From DAOUMF01 sp034411955 (GTDB lineage Bacteria > Chloroflexota > Dehalococcoidia > SM23-28-2 > RBG-16-64-32): a stretch of DNA of 19,224 nucleotides. The position numbers and the translations under genes are program-made. Shown piece after piece: positions 1-7,148 of this stretch (position 1 is the stretch's first letter; each line of letters begins with the position of its first letter). Location of the stretch: contig DAOUMF010000062.1 of assembly GCA_034411955.1 (NCBI GenBank), forward strand, positions 1 to 19,224. The letters are read 5' to 3'. The notes beneath the pieces are model-generated. The model ran no database searches. It saw nothing but the letters and a program-made list of their open reading frames with translations, and was not told the origin of the DNA.

Positions 1-791
1 TACTCCGGGTGCAGGGGCAGCGCCACCTCCCACTTGCGTACCAGCTTGGCCACCGGGCCCTCTTCGTCGTCCAGCATGCCGAACCAGACGGCGCGGCCCG
101 GGCACTGGCGGACGCATGACGGGGCCACGTTCTGCTCCACGCGGGGGAAGCACATGATGCACTGCTGGCTGACGTTGCGCAGGAAGTTGAAGTAGACCTT
201 CTTGTAGGGGCAGGCTTCCAGGCAGAACTGGTAGCCGCGGCAGCGGCTTTCGTCGCGCAGGACGATGCCGTCCTGTTCGCGCTTATACATGGCGCCGCGG
301 GGGCATGCCTCCAGGCAGGCCGGCTTGGTGCAGTGGTTGCAGAGGCGGGGCAGGTAGAAGTAATAGGCATTGGGGTACTCGCCGGCGCCCTGGTCCTCGT
401 CCCAGTTGGGACCCCACCGGGGCTCCTCGCCCACGTGATGGAGGAACACCGACTGTCCCTTGCCGCCGTAGAGCACCTCTTCGTAGTTGAACTGCCAGCC
501 GCCCCCCCACTCCGGGCGGGTGGGCCTGCGGCCGGGCTGGACGACTCCTTCGCGATAGCCGCCTCCCATCGCCTCGTAGTCACGGGGGTGGCCCCGGCCG
601 GGCTGCGTGTTGACGGTGCACCACCACTGGTAGTCCATCCCCTCGTCGCGGGCCCCCAGTACCTTGCACGCCACGGAGCAGGTCTGGCAGCCGCTGCACT
701 TGTTCAGGTCGAAGCCCATCGCGAGCTGCGCGGCGCCGTTCCTGCTCCGTGTCTTCCGAGTTCTCCTCGTCCTCTGAGTCTTCTGCGGCAT
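1..791 (-). CDS. Type II DMSO reductase family beta subunit, copy 1 (Fe-S electron-transfer subunit), partial
   Basis: This is an NarH/EbdB/DdhB-type iron-sulfur subunit that would carry electrons between the molybdenum subunit and the heme b subunit. The start is ATG at 791, preceded by a strong AAGGAGGT ribosome site; 263 codons are visible and the C-terminus lies beyond the left edge. All four cysteine groups are present: C32/C35/C38/C42 (KCSGCQTCSVAC), a CNHCTKPACLEACP group, CRGYQFCLEACPYKK and QQCIMCFP...CVRQCPGR. The Tyr in CRGYQFC sits where a cysteine would be, which in this family marks a [3Fe-4S] cluster. It is clearly paralogous to the second beta subunit at 5052-6116. The first ~24 residues are odd, almost all Arg, Lys, Thr, Gln and Ser, and do not resemble the other copy's N-terminus. 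No signal peptide is seen. It lies 36 bp behind gamma1 and is probably in the same transcript. Confidence 0.9.
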   Translation of the reverse strand, partial: MPQKTQRTRRTRKTRSRNGAAQLAMGFDLNKCSGCQTCSVACKVLGARDEGMDYQWWCTVNTQPGRGHPRDYEAMGGGYREGVVQPGRRPTRPEWGGGWQFNYEEVLYGGKGQSVFLHHVGEEPRWGPNWDEDQGAGEYPNAYYFYLPRLCNHCTKPACLEACPRGAMYKREQDGIVLRDESRCRGYQFCLEACPYKKVYFNFLRNVSQQCIMCFPRVEQNVAPSCVRQCPGRAVWFGMLDDEEGPVAKLVRKWEVALPLHPE

Positions 792-827
792 AACAGGACC
801 TCCTTCAGGTCGCGGATCTTCGCTGAG

Positions 828-1475
828 CTAGGCGATTTCCAGATCGCGCCAATGCTTGGAGAATGACTTCACGCCAGCGCGCTCCTGGCTGGACCCCTCC
901 CACACGGCGAAGGCCACTTTGGTGGACTGCTTGGGCGAGAGCTGGACGCCGTCCCCGTCGACGGTGAGGGGCCGCGCCAGCACTACCTGCCAGCGTCCGT
1001 CCGCCCAACGGGCGCGGGTCTGAGCGAAATTCTTGGGGGTCTCCTGGACAGTGCCAGCGCCCTTGGCTATCAGGGTCTGGCCCTCGCCTTCCGGCAGGTT
1101 GCCGCGCCAGTACCAGGCGTTGACAGGTGCCTTGGGACTGCCCATGCTCTCCAGGGGCGCGTCCTTCTTGAGGGGGAACAGGATCCCTGCGGCATCGGGG
1201 AAGACGGAGCCGGCGCCGTGGTCCCTGTTCTCGGGCTCGTCCGTCCACTCCAGCCGGAAGGCGATGTCCTTGCCGTTGTGGGCGGCCTGAGCCTTCAGGA
1301 AGCGGACGGCCCCCATCGCTTTGCCGGCCCAGGCAGTGCGCACGTAGCGTGAGGGTTGCTGGCTCAGGGGCGTGCTGGCCAGGCTGATCTCCTCCGCAGG
1401 GATCTTGGCCCACTGCTGGGCGGCCGGGTTGAGCAGGGTGCGGGTCGCCAGTTGTAGCTTTACGGCTTTCATCAT
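828..1475 (-). CDS. Ethylbenzene dehydrogenase-type heme b gamma subunit, copy 1
   Basis: This 215-residue protein matches the EB_dh/cytochrome c-552-like heme-binding domain of gamma subunits such as EbdC, DdhC and SerC, which hold one heme b and pass electrons to or from the beta subunit. The visible hallmarks are MGSPKAPVNAWYWRG (residues 111-125) and SSQERAGVKSFS (195-206). By comparison with EbdC, Met111 and Lys203 are the likely axial heme ligands. The start is ATG at 1475, whose ATGA overlaps the alpha stop codon, with GGAGG five bases upstream; the ATG at 1472 is an alternative. No signal peptide is present, unlike the periplasmic members of the family. It has the same length and ligand positions as gamma2 at 6124-6771, so the two are paralogs from a cluster duplication. 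Confidence 0.88.
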   Translation of the reverse strand: MMKAVKLQLATRTLLNPAAQQWAKIPAEEISLASTPLSQQPSRYVRTAWAGKAMGAVRFLKAQAAHNGKDIAFRLEWTDEPENRDHGAGSVFPDAAGILFPLKKDAPLESMGSPKAPVNAWYWRGNLPEGEGQTLIAKGAGTVQETPKNFAQTRARWADGRWQVVLARPLTVDGDGVQLSPKQSTKVAFAVWEGSSQERAGVKSFSKHWRDLEIA

Positions 1476-4309
1476 GGTCTCCTCCCGTTGGCGTTTGCCA
1501 CTTCTACCCGTATAGAGCGATCGATCTGCACCGGTTGCCACTGGATGGGCCAGTACTTGAGGTGCCCGTAGCCGCCGGCCAGGTGCAGCCATTTGACCAT
1601 TCCCGGCTCGACGTTGGCTTGGTCTTTCCAGCCTCGGTGCATGTAAGGCTCCCAGCCGTTGTAGCAGATCACCTGGCCGGGCATCACCGAGGGTGACAGC
1701 TTGACAGGCAGCAGGAACTCGCCGAAGTCGTTGAACACGCGGGCTTCGTCCCCGTCGGCGAGGCCACGGGCGGCGGCGTCCTGGGGGTTCATCGTCAGAT
1801 GGGGACGGCCGCGGTGAGTCTCCAGCATGATGGGGTTGGTGGTGTTCATGGAATGGATGCTCCAGCGGTTGTGGCCGCTGGTCAGGAGGAAGGGGTAGTC
1901 GCCGCCCATCTTGGGGTTGTTCTTGTGCACGGGCAACTCTTCCCCGGCCTCCAGGAACCAGTCGTGGTCGATGTAGAACTGGGCGCGGCGGGTCAGGGTA
2001 GGGTAGGGGAACCCCTTCTCCACGTGCCAGCGGAAGGGGGCGAACGTCTCGTCCGGCCTGACGTCGGAGGCCTGGCCCAGGGAGTAGGGGGCAACGCCGA
2101 GATCGGTGAAGCGGACGTAGCCCTTCTGGCGCAGGGTCTCCATGGTGGTGCCCTCCGGCAGAGTGCCGGCGACCACGGTGTCGCGGACCCACTCGTCCGC
2201 CACGTTGTCCGGGTCACGGAATCTCTCGTCCACCACGAACTGGGAGTAGAAGCCCTCCAGGCGGTGGGCCTGGCCGCGGCTGTCGGTGTAATCGACGGAG
2301 CCGCGGGCCTTCGCCCGCTCCTCGATCTTCTCGGCCAGCAGGCACCAGATCTCCCACTCCGGCTTCGAATCACCCTGGGGCGGGATGGCCGCTTCCGACA
2401 TGGTCAGCTGCATGATGTGATGGGTGGGGATGTGGAAGGTGGTCTTCTCGTAGTGCTGGGCCACGGGCAGGAAGTAGTCCGAGAAGAGACCGGTGGTGCT
2501 CATGCGCAAGTCCACAGTGACGGCGCACTTGAGCTTGGGCCAGAAGTGGGCGAGGAGCTGATTCTGTCCTCCGCGCAGGCGACGGAGGTAGTTGCCGCCG
2601 CACATGATGAGGACGCGCGGCGGGACGTTCTCCGCCGGGCGGACTGCGCCCGTCCACCACCCCTTGGACAGCGCCTCCTCCATGTACTCATCAAAGGTGC
2701 GGTTCATCGAGGGGTCGTTCCACTCTGATCGGTTCCAGTTCTCCCGATAGCCGCAGTGGTAGTACCACATGAAGGCCGGTGGGATGGTGGTGTCCAGGCT
2801 GACCATGGTGCGGGCCAGTTCCACGGCCGCCAGCTCATCAGTCATCGTCGGGTCCTGCATCTTCAGCGCCTGGATCATCTGGTTGCGCATGGCCAGGATA
2901 CGGCTGGTCTCTTCCGGCCCGGCTTTGGTCTTCTGGCCGAAGATGAACTGGCCGTCGAACATCCCCACCGTCCAGCTTCGGACGCCGGTGCCCTTCTTGC
3001 CCCAGTTGCCTGTGAGGGCGATGAGCAGACACATCGCCCGCTCCATCAGGTCGCCGTGGTAGTACTTGCCGGCGTTCCAGCCCGTGAGCAGGTTGGTCTT
3101 CTTGCCTGCGGTCTTGCGAGCCAGCGTGCGGATGACCTCAGGGCTGGTGCCGCAGATCGCCGCGGCCTTCTCTGGAGTGTAGTCCTCCAGCGTCTGGCGG
3201 AGGAGGGCGAATACGGGGGTGACTTTAGCGGAGGTGCCGTCCTGGAGCTTGGCCCGGAACGTGCCCTCCAGGGCAGGATCCAGGCTGCCCAGGCTGAGGG
3301 GCCCGCGAGGTGCCTCCGCCAGCTTCCTGGTATTACTGTCGTAGAAGTAGAACTGATCCTCACGGCCGCCCTCCTGGACGTCGCTCGCGCGCAGGAATCG
3401 GCCCGCCTGAGGCGGGTCCAGGCGCACGAGCAACGCCAGGTCCGTCTGCTCTTTCACGAACGGCCCGTCGTACAGCCCTTCGTCGATGATCGTCTTGCAC
3501 ATGGCCAGCGCCAGGGCTGCGTCGGTGCCCGGGCGCACCGTCACGTGGTAGTCGGCATGGACCGCGGAGGCGTTGAAGTCAGGCGATACGGAGATCACCT
3601 CGGCCCCCTTATAACGGGCCTCGGCCACGAAGTGGTACCAGGGGATCGCTGTGTAGGACGGGTTGCGGTGCCAGATGAAGATGAGCTCCGACTGGAACCA
3701 GTCGTCGACGCTTGAGACGGGGTTGTACTTGCCGAAGGTGATGTACAGCCCCGGCGCGAAGTCGTTGATCTCGCCCTGGATGTCAGTGTTGAGGCCGCCG
3801 AGCTTGCTGATGAGGGGACCCAGCGCAATGCCGCCCAGGAAGCCGCCGTTGGAGGTGCTGTGGTAGATGATGGACTCCGGGCCGTTGTCCTGGATAGCGT
3901 CGATGATGGCGTCGGCGATCTCGCCCAGCGCCTGATCCCAGGAGACGCGCTTCCACTTGCCCTGGCCGCGCTCGCCGGCCCGCTTTAGGGGGTGGAGGAC
4001 GCGATCTTTGGCGTACAGCATCTGGCTCCACATGGCGCCCTTCTGGCACCCCATGGGGTTCATGTCGGGGACGCCCTCCTCCACCGTCGCGTACGTGCCC
4101 GCCTGTTCCTCGCGCCAGACCAGCCCGTCCTTGACGTAGACCCGGAAGGGGCAGTTGCCGGGGTAGCAGTTCACGCAGTGGCTGCCCCAGGATACCTTGT
4201 CCCAGCGCCACTGCTGGCGGTAGACGTCCTCCCATGACCCGTACTCAGCGGACTCCCCCTGAGGGGCCTGGGACTGGAGGGCCTCTAGGTTCAGGCTAGC
4301 AGTGAACAC
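1472..4309 (-). CDS. Type II DMSO reductase family molybdopterin catalytic (alpha) subunit
   Basis: This 945-residue protein has the size and layout of NarG/EbdA/DdhA/SerA-type catalytic subunits that bind bis-molybdopterin guanine dinucleotide and one Fe-S cluster (FS0). The N-terminal motif GSHCVNCYPGNCPFR gives H44, C48 and C53, with C88 in MGCQKGA, as the FS0 ligands; C45 is an extra cysteine. Aligning INDFAPGLYITFG with the NarG segment around Asp222 points to D183 as the molybdenum ligand. The C-terminal dinucleotide-binding domain covers about 805-900 and contains SGHNRWSIHSMNTTNP. The start is GTG at 4309 with a weak ribosome site; an in-frame TGA seven codons upstream leaves no room for a Tat signal, so a cytoplasmic location is inferred. 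It follows the chaperone gene by 23 bp and overlaps gamma1 by 4 bp. The substrate is unknown; hydrocarbon or steroid hydroxylation, nitrate/nitrite, sulfide and oxyanion chemistries all occur in this family. Confidence 0.93.
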   Translation of the reverse strand: MFTASLNLEALQSQAPQGESAEYGSWEDVYRQQWRWDKVSWGSHCVNCYPGNCPFRVYVKDGLVWREEQAGTYATVEEGVPDMNPMGCQKGAMWSQMLYAKDRVLHPLKRAGERGQGKWKRVSWDQALGEIADAIIDAIQDNGPESIIYHSTSNGGFLGGIALGPLISKLGGLNTDIQGEINDFAPGLYITFGKYNPVSSVDDWFQSELIFIWHRNPSYTAIPWYHFVAEARYKGAEVISVSPDFNASAVHADYHVTVRPGTDAALALAMCKTIIDEGLYDGPFVKEQTDLALLVRLDPPQAGRFLRASDVQEGGREDQFYFYDSNTRKLAEAPRGPLSLGSLDPALEGTFRAKLQDGTSAKVTPVFALLRQTLEDYTPEKAAAICGTSPEVIRTLARKTAGKKTNLLTGWNAGKYYHGDLMERAMCLLIALTGNWGKKGTGVRSWTVGMFDGQFIFGQKTKAGPEETSRILAMRNQMIQALKMQDPTMTDELAAVELARTMVSLDTTIPPAFMWYYHCGYRENWNRSEWNDPSMNRTFDEYMEEALSKGWWTGAVRPAENVPPRVLIMCGGNYLRRLRGGQNQLLAHFWPKLKCAVTVDLRMSTTGLFSDYFLPVAQHYEKTTFHIPTHHIMQLTMSEAAIPPQGDSKPEWEIWCLLAEKIEERAKARGSVDYTDSRGQAHRLEGFYSQFVVDERFRDPDNVADEWVRDTVVAGTLPEGTTMETLRQKGYVRFTDLGVAPYSLGQASDVRPDETFAPFRWHVEKGFPYPTLTRRAQFYIDHDWFLEAGEELPVHKNNPKMGGDYPFLLTSGHNRWSIHSMNTTNPIMLETHRGRPHLTMNPQDAAARGLADGDEARVFNDFGEFLLPVKLSPSVMPGQVICYNGWEPYMHRGWKDQANVEPGMVKWLHLAGGYGHLKYWPIQWQPVQIDRSIRVEVANANGRRP

Positions 4310-4332
4310 GGGGCTGTTTCTCTGGGGTCAAC

Positions 4333-5055
4333 TTAGCGGACACTTAATTTATCTCCAGAGGGGTCCTCTTCGTCAGTCGGGCAGCGACCCATTTGTTTGT
4401 CGGGCTTTCCCCTACCGGATTCCAGGGAGCGGACATCTTGGCGGCAGGCCTCCTCAGCCAGGCGGGCGAGGGACAGGTAGAGGCGGGGCGGGTCTAGTTG
4501 CTCCAGGCGCAGACGAAGAACGGGCAGCCAGCGGTTGAGGTGGCGACGAAGGAAATCCCGCTGGGCAAGCCGGTATGGGAGACCATCGGCGCCAGTGTGC
4601 AGAGCGGCCGTCTCTTTGAAGGCGAGGTAGTGGATGAATTCCAGCTCGGCGCACAGGTGATCGGGCAGGTCCCCCGGCTCGGGCCGCAGGCCGAAGTGCT
4701 CATAGAAGCGCACCAGCTCCTCCATGATCTTCGTGCGACCGCTGCGGTGGGACCCCTCGTACAGGGGGCAGGGGGGACGGCCGGGGCCCACCTCGAACAG
4801 GCGAATGTATTCCTGTTGCAGCTCCTCGTGGGCGGGGGTTGAGCCGGCCCGCAAGCCGTCGTCGGCGGAGAGCGGGAAGGGGAGCGCGGCCGCGGCGGCC
4901 AGCAGCTCCTCCAGGAAGCGGCCGGAGGCGAAGGCCTCGCTCAGCTCGGGCGTGGGGAAAGAGAAGGCAGTGGCGAGGCAGCGGTACAGGGAGCTGCGGG
5001 CGGCCGCGGTCAGCTCGTCGCTGGTGCGCAGCCCGTCCAGGCGGATCGTGGTCAT
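4333..5055 (-). CDS. TorD/NarJ-family molybdoenzyme assembly chaperone
   Basis: This 240-residue protein is a delta-type chaperone (TorD/DmsD/NarJ family) that binds the apo-alpha subunit and guides cofactor insertion without being part of the final enzyme. The two family motifs are visible: EYIRLFEVGPGRPPCPLYEG at residues 82-101 and the acidic helix LPDHLCAELEFIHYLAFKE at about 130-148. The start is ATG at 5055, whose ATGA overlaps the beta2 stop codon; a longer reading that begins inside beta2 is less likely. It sits between beta2 and alpha, as NarJ-type genes often do. Its C-terminal tail after about residue 205 is charged and unconserved-looking. A chaperone in a set without an export signal fits NarJ of the cytoplasmic nitrate reductase, which also assembles its enzyme inside the cell. 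Confidence 0.88.
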   Translation of the reverse strand: MTTIRLDGLRTSDELTAAARSSLYRCLATAFSFPTPELSEAFASGRFLEELLAAAAALPFPLSADDGLRAGSTPAHEELQQEYIRLFEVGPGRPPCPLYEGSHRSGRTKIMEELVRFYEHFGLRPEPGDLPDHLCAELEFIHYLAFKETAALHTGADGLPYRLAQRDFLRRHLNRWLPVLRLRLEQLDPPRLYLSLARLAEEACRQDVRSLESGRGKPDKQMGRCPTDEEDPSGDKLSVR

Positions 5056-6116
5056 GGCGGCCTCTTCAGCGTCCCCGGATCCCGAGTCAGACCGCCGAAC
5101 ATGCTCTTCCACTCGTAGGCGATGAGGGTGTCGAGGATTTCGGACTTCTCACCGCTCCGGGTCTTGGCGATCTCCTCCTTCAGCGTATCTAGGACGCCGT
5201 TCACCGCCGACCCGAAGAGGGACTCCAAGTACTCCCGCGGGATGCGCTCGGAGCCTTCGATGAGGTCGCCGTTCTCGTCGAAACGTGGCGGGGAGAGGGG
5301 GGGCACATAGTAGACGTTGGGCTGCGTGCCGCCCTGCGAGCGAAGGGGCAGGGCCACCTTCCACTTCTCCACCAGCTTGTGCACGGCGCTGCCGGTATCG
5401 TCCAGAAAGCCGACGAAGCGAACGCGGCCGGGACACTGGCGGAAGCAGGCCGGGGCCACGCCCTGCTCCACGCGGGGGAAGCAGAAGATGCACTTCTGGG
5501 CGATCTTGCGGATGTGGTTGAAGTAGATGCGCTTGTAGGGGCATGCCTCCATGCAGAAACGGTAGCCGTTGCAGCGCTCCTCATCGATGAGGACGATGCC
5601 GTCATCGACTCGCTTGTAGATGGCTGTGCGGGGGCAGGCGGCGAGGCAGGCGGGATTGGTGCAGTGCATGCAGATCATCTGGAGGTAGAAGAAGTAGGAG
5701 TTGGGGTACTCGCCGCTCGCCTCGTCCTCGTCCCACAGGGGGCCATGCGTGCCCTCCTTCTCCTTCGGGCGCAGGTAGTTGTTGAAGCCCTGCCCCCCGC
5801 GGGTTGAAGGGTCGCCCTCGATGTCGATGCCCAACACCTCGTCGTAGTTGAACTCCCAGGCCTCGCCGAACTCCTCCCGCAGGGGGATGCGGCTGACCTG
5901 GGCCGCGTTGTTGAGGAAGCCGCCGCCCAGCTCCTGCCAATCGCGGGGCGTGCCCTTGCCGGGCATGGTGGAGACGATGTTCCCCCACATGTAGTCCGTC
6001 CCCTCCGGGTCCGTCCCCAGCGTCTTGCAGGCGATGGTGCAGGTCTGGCAGCCCAGGCACTTGTTCATGTCGAACACAGCGGCCAGTTGGCGCTTGACCT
6101 TGGGCGGCTCTGCCAT
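5052..6116 (-). CDS. Type II DMSO reductase family beta subunit, copy 2 (Fe-S electron-transfer subunit)
   Basis: This complete 354-residue iron-sulfur subunit is of the NarH/EbdB/DdhB type. Four cysteine groups are seen: C20/C23/C26/C30 (KCLGCQTCTIAC), C149/C152/C157/C161 (CMHCTNPACLAACP), C182/Y185/C188/C192 (CNGYRFCMEAC) and C209/C212/C224/C228. Tyr185 in place of a cysteine predicts three [4Fe-4S] clusters and one [3Fe-4S] cluster, as known for NarH and EbdB. The linker with MPGKGTPRDWQELGGG is typical of the Ebd/Ddh branch. The start ATG at 6116 has AGGAGG just upstream, overlapping the gamma2 stop codon. No signal peptide or membrane segment is seen. Its gene overlaps the chaperone start by 4 bp. 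It closely resembles the partial copy at 1-791 but lacks that copy's basic N-terminal tail. Confidence 0.93.
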   Translation of the reverse strand: MAEPPKVKRQLAAVFDMNKCLGCQTCTIACKTLGTDPEGTDYMWGNIVSTMPGKGTPRDWQELGGGFLNNAAQVSRIPLREEFGEAWEFNYDEVLGIDIEGDPSTRGGQGFNNYLRPKEKEGTHGPLWDEDEASGEYPNSYFFYLQMICMHCTNPACLAACPRTAIYKRVDDGIVLIDEERCNGYRFCMEACPYKRIYFNHIRKIAQKCIFCFPRVEQGVAPACFRQCPGRVRFVGFLDDTGSAVHKLVEKWKVALPLRSQGGTQPNVYYVPPLSPPRFDENGDLIEGSERIPREYLESLFGSAVNGVLDTLKEEIAKTRSGEKSEILDTLIAYEWKSMFGGLTRDPGTLKRPP

Positions 6117-6123
6117 GATCCTC

Positions 6124-6771
6124 CTAACTCTCTATCTGCAGCGGCTGCCAGTCCAGGGTCGCCGACTTGATCCCGGCGCGCTCCTGATTGGACCCCTTCC
6201 AGACGGCGAATCCCGCCTTGGTGGTCTGGCCCGGCATTAGCGCCACCCCCGTATCCCCCCGCGCGGAGAAGGGACGGGAGATCACCACCTGCCAGCCCCC
6301 GTCGCTATAGGAGGCCGCCGCTACCACCGAGGCACCGCTATGGCGCACTGTCGTCCCCAGTCCGGTCGCAGTGACGCTCAGGGCCTCTTCGAGGTCCGGG
6401 CGCCAGTACCAGGCGTTCACGGGCCTGTCAGCGGTGCCCATCGTCAGGAGAGGTGCGTCGCTGCGGACGGGAAAGAGGACGGCGGCGGCATCGGTGAATC
6501 GGTCCGTGTCGGGAATGGCGGTGTCTTCGGTCTCGTCTTGCCAGCTCAGGCGGAAGAACAGCGTCTCGCCGTTGTGGGCGGCCGCTACCCGCAACTGTCC
6601 CGTGAGGCCGTAGGCGCGCTCCTTCCAGGCGTTGATGACGTACTCCGTGGGCTGGGAGTCTACAGGAGTCGGGTCCAGAGTCACCGTCTCCTCCTTCGCG
6701 GACGCCCAGTCGGCGCCTGCTGGGTCGAGGAGCCGATCGGAAGGGGCGGACAGGCGGACTGCGGTAACCAC
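6124..6771 (-). CDS. Ethylbenzene dehydrogenase-type heme b gamma subunit, copy 2
   Basis: This heme b subunit of 215 residues is a paralog of gamma1 and has exactly the same length. The hallmark MGTADRPVNAWYWRP (residues 111-125) supplies the likely axial ligand Met111, and SNQERAGIKSAT supplies Lys202. The start chosen is GTG at 6771 because the protein from there (VVTAVRLSAPSDRLLDPA) aligns end to end with gamma1 (MMKAVKLQLATRTLLNPA). A longer in-frame reading extends to 7041, but its extra N-terminus has no family similarity and crosses the palindrome at 6803-6873. The ribosome site is weak (GGGAG, 11 bases upstream). It is the first gene of the molybdoenzyme operon, 7 bp ahead of beta2, and has no signal peptide from the chosen start. 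Confidence 0.83.
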   Translation of the reverse strand: MVTAVRLSAPSDRLLDPAGADWASAKEETVTLDPTPVDSQPTEYVINAWKERAYGLTGQLRVAAAHNGETLFFRLSWQDETEDTAIPDTDRFTDAAAVLFPVRSDAPLLTMGTADRPVNAWYWRPDLEEALSVTATGLGTTVRHSGASVVAAASYSDGGWQVVISRPFSARGDTGVALMPGQTTKAGFAVWKGSNQERAGIKSATLDWQPLQIES

Positions 6772-6802
6772 GTGTCCAGTGTCTCCCGGTGCGGTCGCGG
6801 AA

Positions 6803-6873
6803 TCTATCAGGCAGAGGCAGTAATGATGTGTCGGGCAAAACCCCACACTAAGTCCAGTGAATTGCCTGATAGA
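6803..6873. repeat. Nested palindromic element with 11 bp terminal inverted repeats
   Basis: TCTATCAGGCA at 6803-6813 is exactly inverted as TGCCTGATAGA at 6863-6873. Inside lies a second inverted pair, GTGTCGGG (6828-6835) and CCCCACAC (6841-6848), with one mismatch. Both pairs share the same centre at 6838, which argues for a single structured element. A related left arm plus hairpin occurs at 13454-13497. It could be a small non-autonomous REP/MITE-like repeat or a large operator for the molybdoenzyme operon that starts 32 bp to the left. Confidence 0.6.
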
Positions 6874-6894
6874 CGCGCCGGGGCGGGGGTTACC

Positions 6895-6911
6895 AGACTG
6901 GATTAGACTGG
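6895..6911. promoter_or_regulatory. AGACTGG direct repeat, possible regulator site
   Basis: The heptamer AGACTGG occurs at 6895-6901 and again at 6905-6911, one DNA turn apart, between the palindrome and the divergent genes. Tandem sites with this spacing are typical of regulators binding one face of the helix, but chance is possible. Confidence 0.25.
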
Positions 6912-7034
6912 GTGGGGTCGAAAACCCTCGATTCCGGGAGAGCAAGCGCGAGCATCGATGGAGACGAGGAGGTGCAAGCTGGGCGCAGTGGTGTGTGTTA
7001 CTGATGGCACGGCGGGCGCGGTTCCAGACGCCGC

Positions 7035-7063
7035 TTGACACGGGCCCTGTCCGGCCCTATCGT
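7035..7063 (+). promoter_or_regulatory. Sigma70-like promoter of the FAD/SCP2 operon
   Basis: A perfect -35 box TTGACA (7035-7040) is followed by a 17 bp spacer and a -10 box TATCGT (7058-7063, 4 of 6 matches). It points towards the gene starting at 7149, with a leader of roughly 80 bases. Confidence 0.55.
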
Positions 7064-7148
7064 TTGCGTAACACAAAGTATTTTTCCTCCCATGACAGCG
7101 CTCAAGGAGGCACCACGGCGCAACTGACGGTCTAGCAAGGAGTGCCCC

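Larger units (their letters stand above)
6772..7148. other. Divergent intergenic control region
   Basis: This 377 bp stretch separates the minus-strand molybdoenzyme operon from the plus-strand FAD/SCP2 operon. It holds a nested palindrome (6803-6873), a pair of AGACTGG direct repeats spaced 10 bp apart (6895-6901 and 6905-6911), a sigma70-like promoter pointing right (7035-7063) and the AAGGAG ribosome site (7137-7142) of the next gene. I found no convincing promoter pointing left and no conserved protein. A short ATG frame at 7092-7127 (11 residues) has no ribosome site and is not called. Confidence 0.7.

Noticed and set aside
828..2192. Long reading of gamma1 extended to 454 residues
   Set aside because: The extra N-terminus is the alpha gene read in the wrong frame; the ATGA overlap at 1475 and the gamma2 alignment fix the true start.
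2756..3715. A 319-residue open frame on the plus strand inside alpha
   Set aside because: No recognisable motif, no ribosome site, and it lies wholly within the well-supported molybdoenzyme gene.
6772..6960. A molybdenum cofactor riboswitch upstream of the molybdoenzyme operon
   Set aside because: The region is structured, but I could not match the known Moco aptamer pattern; the structure is better explained by the nested palindrome. A covariance-model search would decide.
6124..7041. Long reading of gamma2 extended to 305 residues, with an RR pair near its N-terminus that might suggest a Tat signal
   Set aside because: No hydrophobic stretch follows the arginines, the extension crosses a palindromic element, and the paralog gamma1 matches only from 6771.
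7092..7127. An 11-codon ATG frame as a possible leader peptide before the FAD operon
   Set aside because: No ribosome site and no run of a single regulatory amino acid.
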